From Pseudaestuariivita rosea (GTDB lineage: Bacteria; Pseudomonadota; Alphaproteobacteria; Rhodobacterales; Rhodobacteraceae), in contig NZ_JACNMP010000004.1 in the NCBI RefSeq assembly GCF_017592335.1, positions 123,296-187,295 on the forward strand: a DNA stretch of 64,000 bases. The letters are read 5' to 3'. The notes below the pieces were generated by a model. That model did no database searches. It had not been told where the DNA came from and was given only the letters and a program-made list of their open reading frames with translations. Below are positions 55,262 through 63,875 of this stretch, piece after piece (the first letter of the stretch is position 1; the number at the start of each line of letters is the position of its first letter). Made by a program: the position numbers and the translations under genes.

Positions 55262-56118
55262 TGGGCGACGGCAGCAATATAATCAAGGACATCTGGCGCG
55301 GCAAAACCGCGTGGCAGATGGACCTGAAGGTCCGCCTGTGGCGCGCGCGGACGAAAATCGAACCGCCCTCGGACCAGCCTGTGGTGATCTTTGCAGTCAA
55401 TCTGGTGTCGAAGCGCCGCGCACCCGATTGGGATGAAACCTGCGCAAATCTGAAGATGACGCTGGACAGTTTTCACGGGCAGACCAACCCCAACTGGCGC
55501 GCCTTTGTCTGTGGGCAGGACAAGCCCGACGGGATCGAGTTTGACGAACAGGTGCAATTTCTGAAATCCCACACCTCGGACAAATTCAATGACCAGGGTG
55601 ACAAGCGCCGCCAGATCATCGCCCATGTCGCAAAGACCGTGAAAACCGACGGCTATTATATGCGCTTTGACGCAGATGATCTGCTGCACCCTCATGCCGT
55701 TGAACATATGTGCAGCGATAACAACGGCGCAGGCTATTACGTGGACGACGGCTATATGTACGACGTCAGCAACGACCGCGTGGCGCCAGTGGGCTCAGAT
55801 GGCCCGGATGGTATCGCATTTTACCAACGCTGCGGGTCCTGTTGCGCGGTGCGTTATGATTTCCGCAATGGCCGCAATTTCCGACAATTGCTGAACGAAA
55901 TGAAGGCGCATGGTCGCATCATCGCAAAAATGCGCCTGTTTGGATTTGAGATGCAGCCCTTTCCCTTTCCGGCCGCGATTTACATGATCAACCACGGGCA
56001 GAACATGGTGGAGCGGCGCGGTAAGATGGATGACAAAGTCCAATATGTCGACCGCTTTGCGATCACTGATCCAACAGAAATATCAGAGATAAAGTCAGTA
56101 TTTCATCTGGGAACTTAA
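55261..56118 (+). CDS. Glycosyltransferase-like protein (putative rhamnosyl transferase type)
   Basis: A 285-residue cytoplasmic protein with a GT-A-like layout: VVIFAVNLVSKRRAPDW at the start, FHGQTNPNWRAFVCGQD, then the DxD-type element MRFDADDLLHPHAVEHM near residue 139. The C-terminal part GFEMQPFPFPAAIYMINHGQN contains the conserved INHG seen in this family. Acceptor and donor sugars are unknown; it may decorate an exopolysaccharide. Coupled to xth by a one-base stop-start overlap. Confidence 0.75.
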   Translation: MGDGSNIIKDIWRGKTAWQMDLKVRLWRARTKIEPPSDQPVVIFAVNLVSKRRAPDWDETCANLKMTLDSFHGQTNPNWRAFVCGQDKPDGIEFDEQVQFLKSHTSDKFNDQGDKRRQIIAHVAKTVKTDGYYMRFDADDLLHPHAVEHMCSDNNGAGYYVDDGYMYDVSNDRVAPVGSDGPDGIAFYQRCGSCCAVRYDFRNGRNFRQLLNEMKAHGRIIAKMRLFGFEMQPFPFPAAIYMINHGQNMVERRGKMDDKVQYVDRFAITDPTEISEIKSVFHLGT

Positions 56119-56170
56119 GCGCAACACGACGCGTTAGCGTTATAGTTGCACTTAAAGAAAGCTCGGAAAA

Positions 56171-56521
56171 ATGCTGAAAAGAATGCTCTTTTTGGCGATG
56201 GTCATCTGTGTTCCACTGACAGCACAGTCAGAGGAAATTTGTGACGTCGTCGACATCGCTTCATGTGGTTCAAGTTTTGAACGGAATGCGCCAGACCAGA
56301 CACACCGTTACGCCAGCGCCTCAGCTGAATCGCTTTACCAGCCCGGTGATACTGTTTTGGTCGGACAGTATGATTTGTTGTTGAACAGCGGCTACTACGG
56401 ATTGCCGCCGGTTCGGGACGGATGGGTTTACATTCGGACCCGCACTCATGTTTATCGGCTGGATTGGAAAAGCCATACGATCCTGGCGGATGTGACCAAT
56501 CAGACGTCAGCCACTTTCTGA
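56171..56521 (+). CDS. Small exported protein, RcnB-like
   Basis: A 116-residue protein with a signal peptide (MLKRMLFLAMVICVPLTAQS). The C-terminal half, YGLPPVRDGWVYIRTRTHVY, then RLDWKSHTILADVTNQ, resembles the YxLPxxxxGxxWxxxxxxYxLVDxxTGxI pattern of RcnB, a periplasmic nickel/cobalt homeostasis protein; the match is by eye. No metal transporter gene is nearby. The 3' end overlaps the convergent monooxygenase by 22 bases. Confidence 0.65.
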   Translation: MLKRMLFLAMVICVPLTAQSEEICDVVDIASCGSSFERNAPDQTHRYASASAESLYQPGDTVLVGQYDLLLNSGYYGLPPVRDGWVYIRTRTHVYRLDWKSHTILADVTNQTSATF

Positions 56522-57681
56522 CGGGTCACATCGTGTCCGTATAGCCAGTCGAATTTCCTGAGTGGCAGCGCGGGCGCGATTCGCCCGCCGAGCCGCAGGG
56601 CGGAATGGGCAGCCCACCGCACAGGTGGCCAGCGCAAATGATAGTTGCGGGCGTTTTTCGTGGCGGCATCGACAATGCGGCTGACACGGGGTTTGCGCAG
56701 GGCCTGATACTGCACAAGACCCGCATTAAGATCGCCGGCCTTGTCCAGACAGTCCGTCAGCACCCAGGCATCTTCCAATGCCATATTCGCGCCCTGGGCC
56801 AGAAACGGCAGCGTCGGATGGGCCGCATCCCCCAAAAGAACCGCCCGCCCCCCGTGCCAGACATTTGCGACAGGATGACGGAACAGCCCCCACAGATTCA
56901 CATGCCCCACCCGCGACAAAAGCTCTTGGATTTCGGGCGTGAAATCGGCGAAGGCGGCGCGCAGGTTGTCAGGATCATCTTCGTGCGACCATCCTTCGTC
57001 CGCCCAATCCCACCGCTCTTCCACCGCGACGATGTTCATCATCGTCATATCGCGCAGCGGATAAGTCACAATATGGCGCCCCGGCCCCATATAGACAGTG
57101 GCCTGCGGCGCGGGATTGCCGGTCGCCGACACCAACGCACGCCAGGCGACCTGACGGGTGAAGAACGGCGCCAGAGTTCCGTTCAAGGCTTTGCGCGTCA
57201 TTGAATGCAAACCGTCGGCACCGATCACCAGACCGAAACTGTGCCACTGGCCGTTGATGCAGATCTCACCTGTTTCCGGTTTGATCTGATCGACCGGGCT
57301 ATCGGTTTGAACAACGACACCGGCGGCTTCGGCGCGGCGCAGAAGAATGGAAATCAGTTCGGCGCGCAGAACAAAGGAATAGATTTGGTTTTCAGGAAGT
57401 TGCGTCAGATCAAGCCGCAGCACAGGGCGCGCCTTTTTATAATCGCAAAGCTGAACGGCCTGGGCCTGGGTTGCGACCTTTGCCAAGTCATCACTCAGAT
57501 TGAGCGCGCGCAACGCCGCCAGGCCATTGGGACTGATCTGCAGCCCCGCGCCGACTTCGGACACCGCAGAGGCCCGTTCGAACACGGTCACATTCGCCCC
57601 ACGCAAATTCATGGCACGCGCCACGGCCAAGCCAGCAATGCCGGCGCCGACAACCGCGACCTGCAACCCCCTTAGCGGCAT
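56500..57681 (-). CDS. FAD-dependent monooxygenase (salicylate hydroxylase-like)
   Basis: A 393-residue group A flavin aromatic hydroxylase. FAD Rossmann motif VAVVGAGIAGLAVARAM at the start, DG-type motif VIGADGLHSMTRKAL near residue 155, and GRAVLLGDAAHPTLPFLAQG near 278. Acts on an aromatic acid such as salicylate or 3-hydroxybenzoate in relatives; no ring-cleavage gene is beside it, so substrate is open. It begins 27 bases after the dksA stop on the same strand. Confidence 0.9.
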   Translation of the reverse strand: MPLRGLQVAVVGAGIAGLAVARAMNLRGANVTVFERASAVSEVGAGLQISPNGLAALRALNLSDDLAKVATQAQAVQLCDYKKARPVLRLDLTQLPENQIYSFVLRAELISILLRRAEAAGVVVQTDSPVDQIKPETGEICINGQWHSFGLVIGADGLHSMTRKALNGTLAPFFTRQVAWRALVSATGNPAPQATVYMGPGRHIVTYPLRDMTMMNIVAVEERWDWADEGWSHEDDPDNLRAAFADFTPEIQELLSRVGHVNLWGLFRHPVANVWHGGRAVLLGDAAHPTLPFLAQGANMALEDAWVLTDCLDKAGDLNAGLVQYQALRKPRVSRIVDAATKNARNYHLRWPPVRWAAHSALRLGGRIAPALPLRKFDWLYGHDVTRQKVADV

Positions 57682-57708
57682 ATCAAGATGCCCTTGCGTT
57701 GCAAAAGA

Positions 57709-58131
57709 TCAATCGTCGCGATGGACCTTTTCGCGCCGTTCATGGCGTTCCTGCGCCTCAAGGCTAAGCGTCGCGATGGGCCGCGCGTCCAGCCGTTTCA
57801 GCGAAATCGGTTCGCCCGTTTCTTCGCAATATCCATATTCACCTTCGTCGATGCGACGCAGGGCGGAATCAATCTTGGCCACCAGTTTGCGCTGACGATC
57901 CCGGGTGCGCAGCTCAAGTGCGCGGTCGGTCTCTTCGCTGGCGCGGTCGGCGATGTCTGGAATATTACGACTGCTGTCCTGCAAGCCTTCAATGGTGTCC
58001 TTGCTGTCGGCCAACAGTTCGTTTTTCCAATTCAGCAGCTTGCGTCGGAAATACTCGACTTGACGTTCATTCATGAACGGTTCGTCTTCGGCTGGACGAT
58101 AGTCATCCGGCAAGAAAACTTCAGCTTTCAT
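57709..58131 (-). CDS. dksA: RNA polymerase-binding transcription factor DksA
   Basis: Binds the RNA polymerase secondary channel and, with ppGpp, adjusts transcription of rRNA and stress genes. 140 residues from ATG 58131 (MKAEVFLPDDYRPAED) with GGAG upstream; longer starts are rejected. The coiled-coil tip has the needed acidic/Ala residues (IPDIADRASEETDRA). The zinc-finger region reads GEYGYCEETGEPISLKRL and LDARPIATLSLEAQ, so only one of the four cysteines is left, as in the Rhodobacter protein. Confidence 0.95.
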   Translation of the reverse strand: MKAEVFLPDDYRPAEDEPFMNERQVEYFRRKLLNWKNELLADSKDTIEGLQDSSRNIPDIADRASEETDRALELRTRDRQRKLVAKIDSALRRIDEGEYGYCEETGEPISLKRLDARPIATLSLEAQERHERREKVHRDD

Positions 58132-58320
58132 CTCTGCTCCCTCATGCAGATCGGATTGTGAGTCACCAAGGTGATCGGTCATCCGTAACCCTCCCACCGC
58201 GCCATTTATCGCAGGCAGGCACGACTGTCACTAGGCAAAAGCCAGACAATTGTTCACAGTTGCGCGTTTGCATTCGTCCGCTAGTATTTGGCAAACAGAT
58301 AACAACCAGGACCGAGGCAG

Positions 58321-59160
58321 ATGAGATTTACCGGAACAGAAACCTATGTGGCGACAGACGATCTGACCGTCGCCGTCAATGCCGCCGTCACGCTGGAACG
58401 GCCACTGCTGGTCAAGGGGGAACCGGGCACGGGCAAGACGGAACTGGCGCGTCAGGTGGCCAGCGCGCTTGGGCTGCCGATGCTGGAATGGCACATCAAA
58501 TCGACGACCCGCGCGCAGCAGGGGCTTTATGAATACGACGCCGTCAGCCGGTTGCGCGACAGCCAGTTGGGCGACGCGCGTGTGCATGATGTGAAGAACT
58601 ACATCAAGAAGGGCAAGCTGTGGCAGGCGTTTGAGGCCGACGGCAAGACGGTGCTGCTGATCGATGAAATCGACAAGGCCGATATCGAATTCCCGAACGA
58701 TCTGCTTCAGGAACTCGACCGGATGGAGTTTCATGTTTATGAAACCGGCGACACCATCCGCGCAGCACAACGGCCTATCGTGATCATCACGTCGAACAAC
58801 GAAAAAGAACTGCCGGATGCGTTTTTGCGCCGGTGCTTTTTCCACTACATCCGTTTTCCGGATATGGACACGATGAAACGCATTGTTGCGGTGCACCACC
58901 CCGGCATCAAAGACGCACTTCTGACCACCGCCCTGACTCAGTTTTACGAGCTGCGCGATACTGCGGGGCTGAAGAAAAAACCGTCTACGTCCGAGGTGCT
59001 GGATTGGCTGAAACTGCTGCTGGCCGAGGATCTGAATGCCGAGGACCTGAAGCGCGACGGGGCGAATGCCCTGCCCAAACTGCATGGCGCGCTGTTGAAA
59101 AATGAACAGGATGTGCATCTGTTCGAACGTCTGGCCTTTATGGCGCGCGGACAACGGTAG
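58321..59160 (+). CDS. MoxR-family AAA ATPase
   Basis: A 279-residue MoxR AAA+ ATPase, a chaperone-like motor that usually works with a VWA-domain protein. Walker A is KGEPGTGKTELA (32-43), Walker B VLLIDEIDKAD (111-121), sensor 1 IVIITSNNEKELPDAFLRR with the arginine finger. First gene of a five-gene operon: MoxR, GNAT, DUF2927, small membrane protein, VWA. GAGGCAG upstream of the ATG. The GNAT gene starts directly after its stop codon. Confidence 0.95.
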   Translation: MRFTGTETYVATDDLTVAVNAAVTLERPLLVKGEPGTGKTELARQVASALGLPMLEWHIKSTTRAQQGLYEYDAVSRLRDSQLGDARVHDVKNYIKKGKLWQAFEADGKTVLLIDEIDKADIEFPNDLLQELDRMEFHVYETGDTIRAAQRPIVIITSNNEKELPDAFLRRCFFHYIRFPDMDTMKRIVAVHHPGIKDALLTTALTQFYELRDTAGLKKKPSTSEVLDWLKLLLAEDLNAEDLKRDGANALPKLHGALLKNEQDVHLFERLAFMARGQR

Positions 59161-59610
59161 ATGACGGTCGAAATTCGCCCGCTGCGGGCCGACGACAGAC
59201 CACATTGGGATCGTCTGTGGACGGCCTATTTGGCGTTTTATGAAACCCAGTTGCCGCAGCACATTTATGACAGCACGTTTCAGCGACTTCTGGGCGATGA
59301 TCCGGCGGATTTTTCCGGGCTGATTGCGACGCTGGACGGTCAGCCGGTGGGTCTGGTGCATTACCTGTTTCACCGTCATTGCTGGCGGGTCGAAAACACC
59401 TGTTATCTGCAGGATCTTTATGCCGACCCGCAGGTGCGTGGTCAGGGCATTGGGCGCAAACTGATCGAAGCGGTCTATCGGGCCGCTGATGCACATGGGA
59501 CACAGAGTGTTTACTGGTTAACACAAGAGTTCAACACAAACGCCCGCTATCTGTATGATAAGGTTGGGGAAGTTACCCCGTTTGTTAAATATCAAAGGCC
59601 CGTGGAATGA
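59161..59610 (+). CDS. GNAT-family N-acetyltransferase
   Basis: A 149-residue acetyltransferase. The acetyl-CoA pyrophosphate loop is VRGQGIGRKLIEAVY (Q/RxxGxG/A type) near residues 100-114, after NTCYLQDLYADPQ. It starts immediately after the moxR stop and overlaps the DUF2927 gene by four bases. Target unknown: it may acetylate a component of the MoxR/VWA system or be an unrelated passenger. Confidence 0.92.
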   Translation: MTVEIRPLRADDRPHWDRLWTAYLAFYETQLPQHIYDSTFQRLLGDDPADFSGLIATLDGQPVGLVHYLFHRHCWRVENTCYLQDLYADPQVRGQGIGRKLIEAVYRAADAHGTQSVYWLTQEFNTNARYLYDKVGEVTPFVKYQRPVE

Positions 59611-60980
59611 TTCGTTACAGCTTTATTGGTCTGATCCTGCTTCTGGCGGCATGTGCGCCGGGGGGAAAGGACGTCGCCGGTCGCGCGGTGCCGATTGATG
59701 AACAATTGCCGCCCATGCGGGTTTTCAAGTCAGTGCCGGCCGCCCCGCCCATACGCTCTAATGCTGAAATTGCGCGCGATTTTCTGGATCTGACCTTTCA
59801 GCTGGAAAGCGGCCGCAAGGTGCCGTTTCTAACACGGTTCGAAGGGCAGATTTCCGTACGTGTGACGGGGCGCCCTGCTCCGCCCAGTCTGATGCCTGAT
59901 CTGAAGTCCTTGCTGGAACGCCTGCGGTCCGAGGCCGATATACCAATTCAGCTGACCAGCGCGCGGGATGCGAATATCACCGTTGAAATCATTAGCCGCG
60001 CCCAGCTTCAGCGCACGGTGCCAAATGCGGCCTGTTTCGTCGTGCCACGTGTGAACAGCTGGTCGGGGTATCGCAGCAAACGTCGCAGTGTAACCGTCGA
60101 CTGGGCGTCGCTGACCAAGCGGGAACGGATTGCGATTTTCATCCCCGCCGACACCAGCCCGCAGGAAATCCGCGACTGCCTGCACGAAGAAATTGCCCAG
60201 GGGCTTGGACCACTGAATGATCTCTATCGCCTGCCCGACAGCGTCTTTAACGACGATAACTTTCATACGGTCCTGACTGGTTTTGATATGCTGATCCTGC
60301 GGGCCTATTACGACCGTGACCTGCGCAACGGTATGACTCAGGAACAGGTGGCCCGTGCCCTGCCCGCGATCCTGAACCGTCTGAACCCCGCCGGTCGCGC
60401 GCGCGGCATTGCCAGCGCCCCTGCAACCCCGCGCAGCTGGATCAATGCCATCGAAAGCGCGCTTAGCCCCGGGCGCAGCCCCGCCAGCCGCCTGTCCAGC
60501 GCCCGCCGTGCGCTGAGCATCGCCGAACGCAACGGCTGGAACGATAACCGTCTGGCCTTTAGCCACTTCATTCTGGGCCGGCTGCAGATGGGGTCAGCCA
60601 ACACCGCGTCGGTCAACAGTTTTCGCAGGGCCGATGATGCCTATGGCGCCAGCACGACGACCCGCCTGCAACAGGCGCATGTCGGTGTGAATCTGGCGGC
60701 CTTTGCCCTACGTCTGGGCGATGGGGAAACCGCCGTGCGTCTGGCTGACCGCCATATTCCCGCAGTACGGCAATCGGAAAACGCGGCCCTTCTGGCGACA
60801 TTTCTGATGATGAAGGCCGAAGGGCTGGATTTACAGAATAAACCCGATCAGGCCCGCGAAATCCGTCTTGAAAGCCTGGGCTGGGCCAGATACGGGTTCG
60901 GCTCGGACCGCGATGTTCGGGGCCGCCTGAACGATATCGCGTCCCTGACGAAGGCAAGCAAACAGGATACCGGACTGTGA
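59607..60980 (+). CDS. DUF2927 lipoprotein with an HEE motif
   Basis: A 457-residue exported lipoprotein. Signal IGLILLLAACAPG with lipid-anchor Cys16. Residues about 55-235 form the DUF2927 domain, including CFVVPRVNSWSGYRS and RDCLHEEIAQGLGPLNDLYR with H193, E194 and E195, reminiscent of zincin metalloproteases (HExxx with downstream Asp/His candidates such as D205 and H220). The C-terminal half (260-457) is helical, TPR-like (ARRALSIAERNGWNDNRLAF). Overlaps both neighbours. A periplasmic, outer-membrane-anchored role is likely. Confidence 0.88.
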   Translation: MIRYSFIGLILLLAACAPGGKDVAGRAVPIDEQLPPMRVFKSVPAAPPIRSNAEIARDFLDLTFQLESGRKVPFLTRFEGQISVRVTGRPAPPSLMPDLKSLLERLRSEADIPIQLTSARDANITVEIISRAQLQRTVPNAACFVVPRVNSWSGYRSKRRSVTVDWASLTKRERIAIFIPADTSPQEIRDCLHEEIAQGLGPLNDLYRLPDSVFNDDNFHTVLTGFDMLILRAYYDRDLRNGMTQEQVARALPAILNRLNPAGRARGIASAPATPRSWINAIESALSPGRSPASRLSSARRALSIAERNGWNDNRLAFSHFILGRLQMGSANTASVNSFRRADDAYGASTTTRLQQAHVGVNLAAFALRLGDGETAVRLADRHIPAVRQSENAALLATFLMMKAEGLDLQNKPDQAREIRLESLGWARYGFGSDRDVRGRLNDIASLTKASKQDTGL

Positions 60981-61150
60981 GTTTCTATTGGTGGCTTCTA
61001 CTGTCGACCGTTCTGGGCATAGCTTTTGGCGCGGGTCTGGCGGTCTTTCGCAAGGGTGGCACGCTTGATATCGGGCATTATGCGCTGGTCTTCGGTGTGA
61101 TCTTTTTTGTGCTGGGTGCGGCCGTTCTGACCGCAGTAGCCCGGATTTAG
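60977..61150 (+). CDS. 57-residue two-helix membrane protein
   Basis: Starts with GTG overlapping the DUF2927 stop (GTGA): SFYWWLLLSTVLGIAFGAGL, then a short basic loop (FRKGGTLDIG) and a second helix YALVFGVIFFVLGAAVLTAV. Ends four bases before the VWA gene. Coding is supported by the overlap, the two clean hydrophobic helices and operon position. Unknown family; possibly a small membrane subunit linking the VWA protein to the membrane. Confidence 0.7.
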   Translation: MSFYWWLLLSTVLGIAFGAGLAVFRKGGTLDIGHYALVFGVIFFVLGAAVLTAVARI

Positions 61151-61154
61151 GCAC

Positions 61155-62339
61155 ATGTTCCTGCCGTTTTTCGAGACTTTGCGAAAAACCGGCGTTCCCG
61201 TCAGCTTGCGCGAATACCTTAGCTTTCTTGAGGGCATGAAAGCGGGCCTGGTCACCTATGATGTTGAGGGGTTTTATTATCTGGCCCGCGCCGCGATGGT
61301 CAAAGATGAACGCAACATCGATAAATTTGACCGCGCCTTTGCCGTCAGTTTCGAAGGGCTGGAACAGATTTCGCTGGATCAGGTGCTGCAGGCCGTCGAT
61401 CTGCCGGCTGAGTGGCTGGAAAAGATGGCTGAAAAGCACCTGAGCGACGAAGAAAAGGCCGAGATTGAGGCGCTTGGCGGGTTCGACAAGCTGATGGAAA
61501 CGCTGAAAGAGCGGCTGAAAGAACAGGAAGGCCGCCATCAGGGCGGTAATAAGTGGATCGGCACCGCGGGCACCTCGCCATTTGGTGCCTATGGCTATAA
61601 CCCCGAAGGCGTGCGCATCGGTCAGAAGGAAAGCCGTCATCAGCGCGCGGTCAAGGTCTGGGACAAGCGCGAGTTTCGCAATCTGGACGACACGGTCGAA
61701 CTGGGCACGCGTAATATCAAAGTCGCGCTGAAGCGCCTGCGCCGGTGGGCGCGTGATGGTGCGGCTGATGAGCTGGATCTGGATGGCACGATCCGCGCAA
61801 CGGCCGAACACGGCTATCTGGATGTGAAAACGCGCCCCGAACGGCGCAACGCGGTCAAGGTGCTGCTGTTTCTGGATGTCGGCGGGTCGATGGACCCGCA
61901 TATCAAGGTGGTTGAGGAACTGTTCAGCGCCGCGCGGGCCGAATTCAAGCATCTGGAATACTACTATTTCCACAACTGCCTGTATGAGGGTGTCTGGCGC
62001 GACAACCGCCGCCGCTGGAACGCTCAGACCCCCACGCATGAGGTCCTGCGCACATATGGCCCGGATTATAAGTGTATTTTCGTAGGCGATGCCTCGATGT
62101 CGCCCTACGAGATCCTGTACCCCGGCGGCGCGAACGAACACTGGAACGCCGAGGCCGGCCAGGTCTGGCTGACCCGCGCCCGCGACCAATGGCCGGGGAA
62201 CCTGTGGATCAATCCCCTGCCCGAGAAATACTGGGAATACACCCACTCGATCAGCATGATCCGCGATATCTTCAACGGCCAAATGGTCCCCATGACGCTA
62301 GAGGGCCTGGACCGCGGGATGCGGGAGTTGAGGCGTTAG
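61155..62339 (+). CDS. VWA-domain protein (CoxE-like), MoxR partner
   Basis: A 394-residue protein. N-terminal helical part (MFLPFFETLRKTGVPVSLRE, typical of VWA/CoxE-like proteins) and a VWA domain from about 235. The MIDAS metal motif is DVGGSMDP at Asp241, with a glycine in place of the first serine (usual DxSxS). A further conserved element is FVGDASMSPYEI near 315. It is expected to be remodelled or recruited by the MoxR ATPase at the other end of the operon. Confidence 0.93.
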   Translation: MFLPFFETLRKTGVPVSLREYLSFLEGMKAGLVTYDVEGFYYLARAAMVKDERNIDKFDRAFAVSFEGLEQISLDQVLQAVDLPAEWLEKMAEKHLSDEEKAEIEALGGFDKLMETLKERLKEQEGRHQGGNKWIGTAGTSPFGAYGYNPEGVRIGQKESRHQRAVKVWDKREFRNLDDTVELGTRNIKVALKRLRRWARDGAADELDLDGTIRATAEHGYLDVKTRPERRNAVKVLLFLDVGGSMDPHIKVVEELFSAARAEFKHLEYYYFHNCLYEGVWRDNRRRWNAQTPTHEVLRTYGPDYKCIFVGDASMSPYEILYPGGANEHWNAEAGQVWLTRARDQWPGNLWINPLPEKYWEYTHSISMIRDIFNGQMVPMTLEGLDRGMRELRR

Positions 62340-62388
62340 GGTTGGCAGCGTAGGTTCGGGGCAGTGCAGATTTCTGAGCAGCGGCGGA

Positions 62389-63033
62389 TCATTCCGTCTT
62401 CGTCATCTCTTCGCAGAAAATCAGATAGTCTTCGGGTTTCAGCGTTGTTGGCTTTATCTCAAAAACACCCAGACGGCCGATCATTTCTTTCAGGGGGGCG
62501 AACTGTTCGACGACATGGTAATGCAGTCGGCGTTTGTAGTCGTCCATCAGAACGGTCACAGGTTTCTGGCAACTGACCAATGACGCCAGAAAACATCCGG
62601 TTCTGACACGGCCATCGATCAAGATCAGGTCAGGGTGTTGGAAATCGGGGTGTTGCCATATGCCGAACGGATAAAGGTGATACGTCCGCCAGCCGCTGGT
62701 ATTGCGGGGCCTGCCCCATTTTCCGGTCGGGCCGATATCCTGATGATGCAGGGTCAGTTTTGCTTTGGGTGGGTTTCTATCGAAATAGTCCACCATCTGC
62801 GTGTACCAGTCCTGGGCATTTTCCACCGAAAAGATAGTCTTACCGGCCAGAGACGCCGCATAGGCCGTGGACCCACCCATGCCATACTCCAGAATCGTAT
62901 CAGCATTGTCATAGAAATCCCTGATCGCGGCTGAGACTGTCTGAGTGAATGACATCTCGGGCACCCAAGGGGTTTGTGGGCTGTCGTCTGTTTCGGATGC
63001 TTGTTCCGGATCGGCGGGTTTGCTCATCATCAT
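62389..63033 (-). CDS. Class I methyltransferase-fold protein, uncertain
   Basis: A 214-residue soluble protein. A SAM-binding-like motif is DTILEYGMGGSTAYAAS near residue 43, followed by an acidic strand end FSVENAQDWYTQMV, and LILIDGRVRTGCFLASL further on. These resemble methyltransferases acting on sugars or surface polymers, but no target can be named. ATG 63033 has AGGA upstream; an in-frame extension to 63048 is possible. It lies downstream of the disrupted alpha/beta hydrolase on the same strand, about 25 bases away. Confidence 0.6.
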   Translation of the reverse strand: MMMSKPADPEQASETDDSPQTPWVPEMSFTQTVSAAIRDFYDNADTILEYGMGGSTAYAASLAGKTIFSVENAQDWYTQMVDYFDRNPPKAKLTLHHQDIGPTGKWGRPRNTSGWRTYHLYPFGIWQHPDFQHPDLILIDGRVRTGCFLASLVSCQKPVTVLMDDYKRRLHYHVVEQFAPLKEMIGRLGVFEIKPTTLKPEDYLIFCEEMTKTE

Positions 63034-63057
63034 TGTCCTGTTCGGCATATGTGATGT

Positions 63058-63875
63058 TTATTCAGTCTGACCCAGCCCGTCCAGAAATTGCAGATAAAGC
63101 GCGGCGGTTTCAGTGGGTTTGTCCATCATCGGAACATGGCCGCAGTGATCCATGATGCGAAGGGTGTTGTCGGGTAATGCGTCGGCCAGCACCTGAGCGC
63201 CTGAGATGTGGAAAATCCGGTCTTCACGGCACCAGGCGGTAAAGGTCGGCTGCTGGATTTGTGGGGCAATGGTCAGCAGCGGAGTATCGAAAGAGGCGTG
63301 CACCTCTTGCCAGACGCGCATGTTGTGGGCGGCCAATGCGGCTTCGTCTTTGGCCCAGGTCTGAACTATGACGGCTGGCAGAAATGGCGTTTCGGGGAAA
63401 AGCCAGTCCATCCGGGCATAGAAATCCTCTTCGCTTTGAACGACCAGTGGGGAGCCGCCCTCGGCCATTGCAATTTCCATATCGCTTGGCGTTAGGGATT
63501 TGACGCCAAGGGGGCTGCCGATAAAAGCTAGGCTGAGCAGGCGGTCGCCCAGAACAGGCGCAAGTGGCCCGGAAATCTGGGCCCCCATCGAATTTGCCGC
63601 AATGTGAAACTGTTCCAACCCAAGCGCGTCCAGCACTGCCATCAGATGCTGACCCTGTCGGTTCAGGGCATAGTCGCCCGCTGGCAAAGCCTGATTGTCC
63701 GCGAAACCCGGCAAATCAAGCAGCACGACGTGATACCGATCCATCAGCGGGGCGGCGAAATCGATCCAGTGTTCCTTGCGGGCATATATACCGTGGACCA
63801 TGACCACGGTCGGGCCGCTGCCGCCTTCAAGATAATGAATGGGTCCAACCGGAGTTTGGACGACCTTTTCCTCTA
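63058..63875 (-). pseudogene. Alpha/beta hydrolase with 5' end cut off by an IS element
   Basis: The body is an alpha/beta-hydrolase fold: VVMVHGIYARKEHW (oxyanion-hole HG), then the nucleophile elbow region FHIAANSMGAQISGPL with Ser in NSMGA, and the late His in MDHCGHVPMMDKP. Homologous sequence runs upstream of the first usable codon (GTG 63807) as VVQTPVGPIHYLEGGSGPT, but no ATG, GTG, TTG or CTG lies between it and an in-frame stop at 63910. The natural start is therefore missing. The break coincides with a TA at 63874-63875 beside an IS630-like end. Confidence 0.75.

Noticed and set aside
58231..59496. A 421-codon minus-strand frame across moxR and GNAT
   Set aside because: Antisense shadow; both plus-strand genes have clear motifs and overlaps.
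60831..62282. A 483-codon minus-strand frame opposite the VWA gene
   Set aside because: Antisense shadow of the VWA coding region with no domain or start signal.
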